DNA from: JBBCJM01 sp037190175 | Lineage (GTDB): Bacteria > Pseudomonadota > Alphaproteobacteria > Rhodobacterales > Rhodobacteraceae | Direction: 5' to 3' | DNA: 29,244 nt | Assembly (NCBI GenBank): GCA_037190175.1 | Contig: JBBCJM010000270.1 | Coordinates: forward strand, 1 to 29,244 | In this document: in pieces, positions 28,101 through 29,244 of the stretch | Layout of the letters: each line of letters opens with the position of its first letter | How positions within the stretch are numbered: the first letter of the stretch is position 1 | Notes under the pieces: generated by a model | Databases searched by the model: none | Told to the model about the DNA's origin: nothing | The model's input: only the letters and a program-made list of their open reading frames with translations | Translations under genes and position numbers: made by a program

Positions 28101-29244
28101 GCCACACCCCCGGGGCCCACGTTGCGCACGATCTCGCCGGCGTTCCTGACCATCTCGCGCAGCACCTGGTCGCGCGGGCCGAGCGCCGCCCGCTGGCCGT
28201 CCTGCAGCACCATCAGCAGGTCGCATTCCTGGATCGCCGCCGGGCGGTGCGCCATGATCAGCACCGAACCGCCGCGCGCCTTCAGCGCCCGGATCGCCGC
28301 GTTCAGCGCCATCGAGCCGTCGTTGTCGAGGTTGGAGTTCGGCTCGTCCAGCACCAGCAGCACCGGGTCGCCGTAGAGCGCGCGGGCGAGCCCGATGCGC
28401 TGGATCTGCCCGCCCGACAGCCGCCCGCCCAGCGCCGAGACGCGGGTGTCATAGCCCTCGGGCAGCCGCAGGATCATCTCGTGCGCCGCGGCGGCCTGGG
28501 CGGCGGCCACGGCCTGCGCGTCGTCGGGCGCCTCGGCCAGGCGGGCGATGTTCTCCTTGATCGTGCCGTCGAACAGCGCCACGCGCTGCGGCAGATAGCC
28601 GATCAGCGCGCCCAAGGTGTCGGGCGGGTACTGGTCGAGCGCGGCGCCGTCCAGCCGGATCTTGCCCGCCGCCGGGCGCCAGACCCCGGTCAGCGTCCGG
28701 GCCAAGGTGGACTTGCCGGAACCCGAGGGGCCTATCACCCCCATCGCCTGCCCGGGCTCCAGCCGGAACGAGACGCCGCGCAGCACCGCCACGGCCTCGC
28801 CCGGCGGCACGACCGAGAGGTTGGTGACCTCCAGCGCCGCGCGGGGGCGGGGCAGGGCGGTGCGGGGGGCCTCGGGCGGGATCTGGCCCAGCAGGGTGGC
28901 GAGCCGCCCGCGGGCCTCCTGCGCGCGCTGCACCACGGCCCATTGGCCCACCAGCTGCTCCACCGGCGCCAGCGCCCGGCCCAGCAGAATCGAGGCCGCG
29001 ATCATCGCCCCGGGGCTCAGCTCGCCCCGCAGCACCAGCCAGGCGCCGAGCCCGAGGATCGCCGATTGCAGGAACAGCCGGAAGGTGCGGCTGGTCACGG
29101 TGAAGCCGCCGCCGCGGTCGGCCGCCGCGGTGGCGCGCGCCAGCGCCTGGTGCCGCAGCCGCGACAGCCGGGAAAAGCCCGCGCCGGTCATCCCCAGCGC
29201 CTGCACCGTCTCGGCCTCGGCGCGCAGGCTCCCGGCCAGATGCT
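28097..29244 (-). CDS. Type I secretion ABC transporter ATPase/permease, 5' end cut by window
   Basis: The C-terminal 381 residues of a PrtD-type exporter; a full protein is about 570-700 residues, so the N-terminal membrane part lies beyond the window. The visible part has the last membrane helices (LFLQSAILGLGAWLVLRGELSPGAMIAASILLGRALAP), then the nucleotide-binding domain: Walker A GPSGSGKST, Q-loop YLPQRVALF, signature LSGGQIQR, Walker B VLLVLDEPNSNLD and H-loop MAHRP. All catalytic motifs are intact. The frame remains open to base 29244; the GTG at 29206 is internal. Stop and adaptor start overlap as ATGA. Confidence 0.94.
   Translation of the reverse strand, partial: HLAGSLRAEAETVQALGMTGAGFSRLSRLRHQALARATAAADRGGGFTVTSRTFRLFLQSAILGLGAWLVLRGELSPGAMIAASILLGRALAPVEQLVGQWAVVQRAQEARGRLATLLGQIPPEAPRTALPRPRAALEVTNLSVVPPGEAVAVLRGVSFRLEPGQAMGVIGPSGSGKSTLARTLTGVWRPAAGKIRLDGAALDQYPPDTLGALIGYLPQRVALFDGTIKENIARLAEAPDDAQAVAAAQAAAAHEMILRLPEGYDTRVSALGGRLSGGQIQRIGLARALYGDPVLLVLDEPNSNLDNDGSMALNAAIRALKARGGSVLIMAHRPAAIQECDLLMVLQDGQRAALGPRDQVLREMVRNAGEIVRNVGPGGVA

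Noticed and set aside
1..29244. CRISPR arrays, insertion sequences, prophage or integrase genes
   Set aside because: I looked for regularly spaced repeats, transposase motifs and phage genes and found none.

Overview
The window is about 70% GC, its coding regions use strongly GC-rich third positions, and ribosome sites of the GGAG type precede most starts. The gene content points to an alphaproteobacterium of the Rhodobacteraceae (Rhodobacter/Cereibacter/Paracoccus group). The succinate dehydrogenase operon with extra genes between sdhA and sdhB, followed upstream by mesaconyl-CoA hydratase, malyl-CoA thioesterase and malate dehydrogenase, is from memory the layout of Rhodobacter sphaeroides. 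I did not identify the species.

Layout. 1-5659 (minus): a hydantoinase A-type gene cut by the window edge, an aspartate dehydrogenase-like gene, and a ureide block allA / ureidoglycine aminohydrolase / fused PuuE-OHCU decarboxylase. 5800-6159 (plus): 5-hydroxyisourate hydrolase. Together these four proteins cover the route from 5-hydroxyisourate to ureidoglycolate and glyoxylate. Urate oxidase is not in the window. 6144-8520 (minus): an EI24/CysZ-like membrane protein, a nitroreductase and a nucleotide-sugar epimerase. 8643-10076: aroQ, tRNA-Thr(TGT), a roughly 370 bp gap, a short membrane ORF and a conserved-looking hypothetical gene. 10271-11967 (plus): purine nucleoside phosphorylase coupled to an aldo/keto reductase.

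12361-16858 (minus): sdhC-sdhD-sdhA, a DUF3052 gene, two small lipoproteins and sdhB, mostly joined by 1-4 nt overlaps. A tandem palindrome lies upstream of sdhC. 17052-21144: a DUF4344 metallopeptidase, a dienelactone hydrolase-like gene, and an operon mcl2 - nnrU-like - DUF1737 - mch that serves the ethylmalonyl-CoA pathway. 21230-22052 is a small graveyard: a BrnT/XRE toxin-antitoxin pair whose toxin carries two compensating frameshifts, and an internally deleted small secreted protein. 22134-24241: a TSUP permease, mdh with a clear terminator, and a 50-residue basic protein. 24310-26620: pepT, a GNAT acetyltransferase and a methyltransferase, translationally coupled. 26811-29244 (minus): the adaptor and ATPase of a type I secretion system, the ATPase cut by the window edge.

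Central metabolism dominates: TCA enzymes (Sdh, Mdh) sit next to ethylmalonyl-CoA pathway enzymes, which end in glyoxylate and succinyl-CoA, and ureide breakdown also yields glyoxylate. A family of GC-rich hairpin elements with a conserved tail occurs at least five times between genes. I see no CRISPR array, prophage, insertion sequence or complete novel defence system. The most unusual items are the broken toxin-antitoxin locus, the hairpin family and several strong but unassigned operator-like palindromes.
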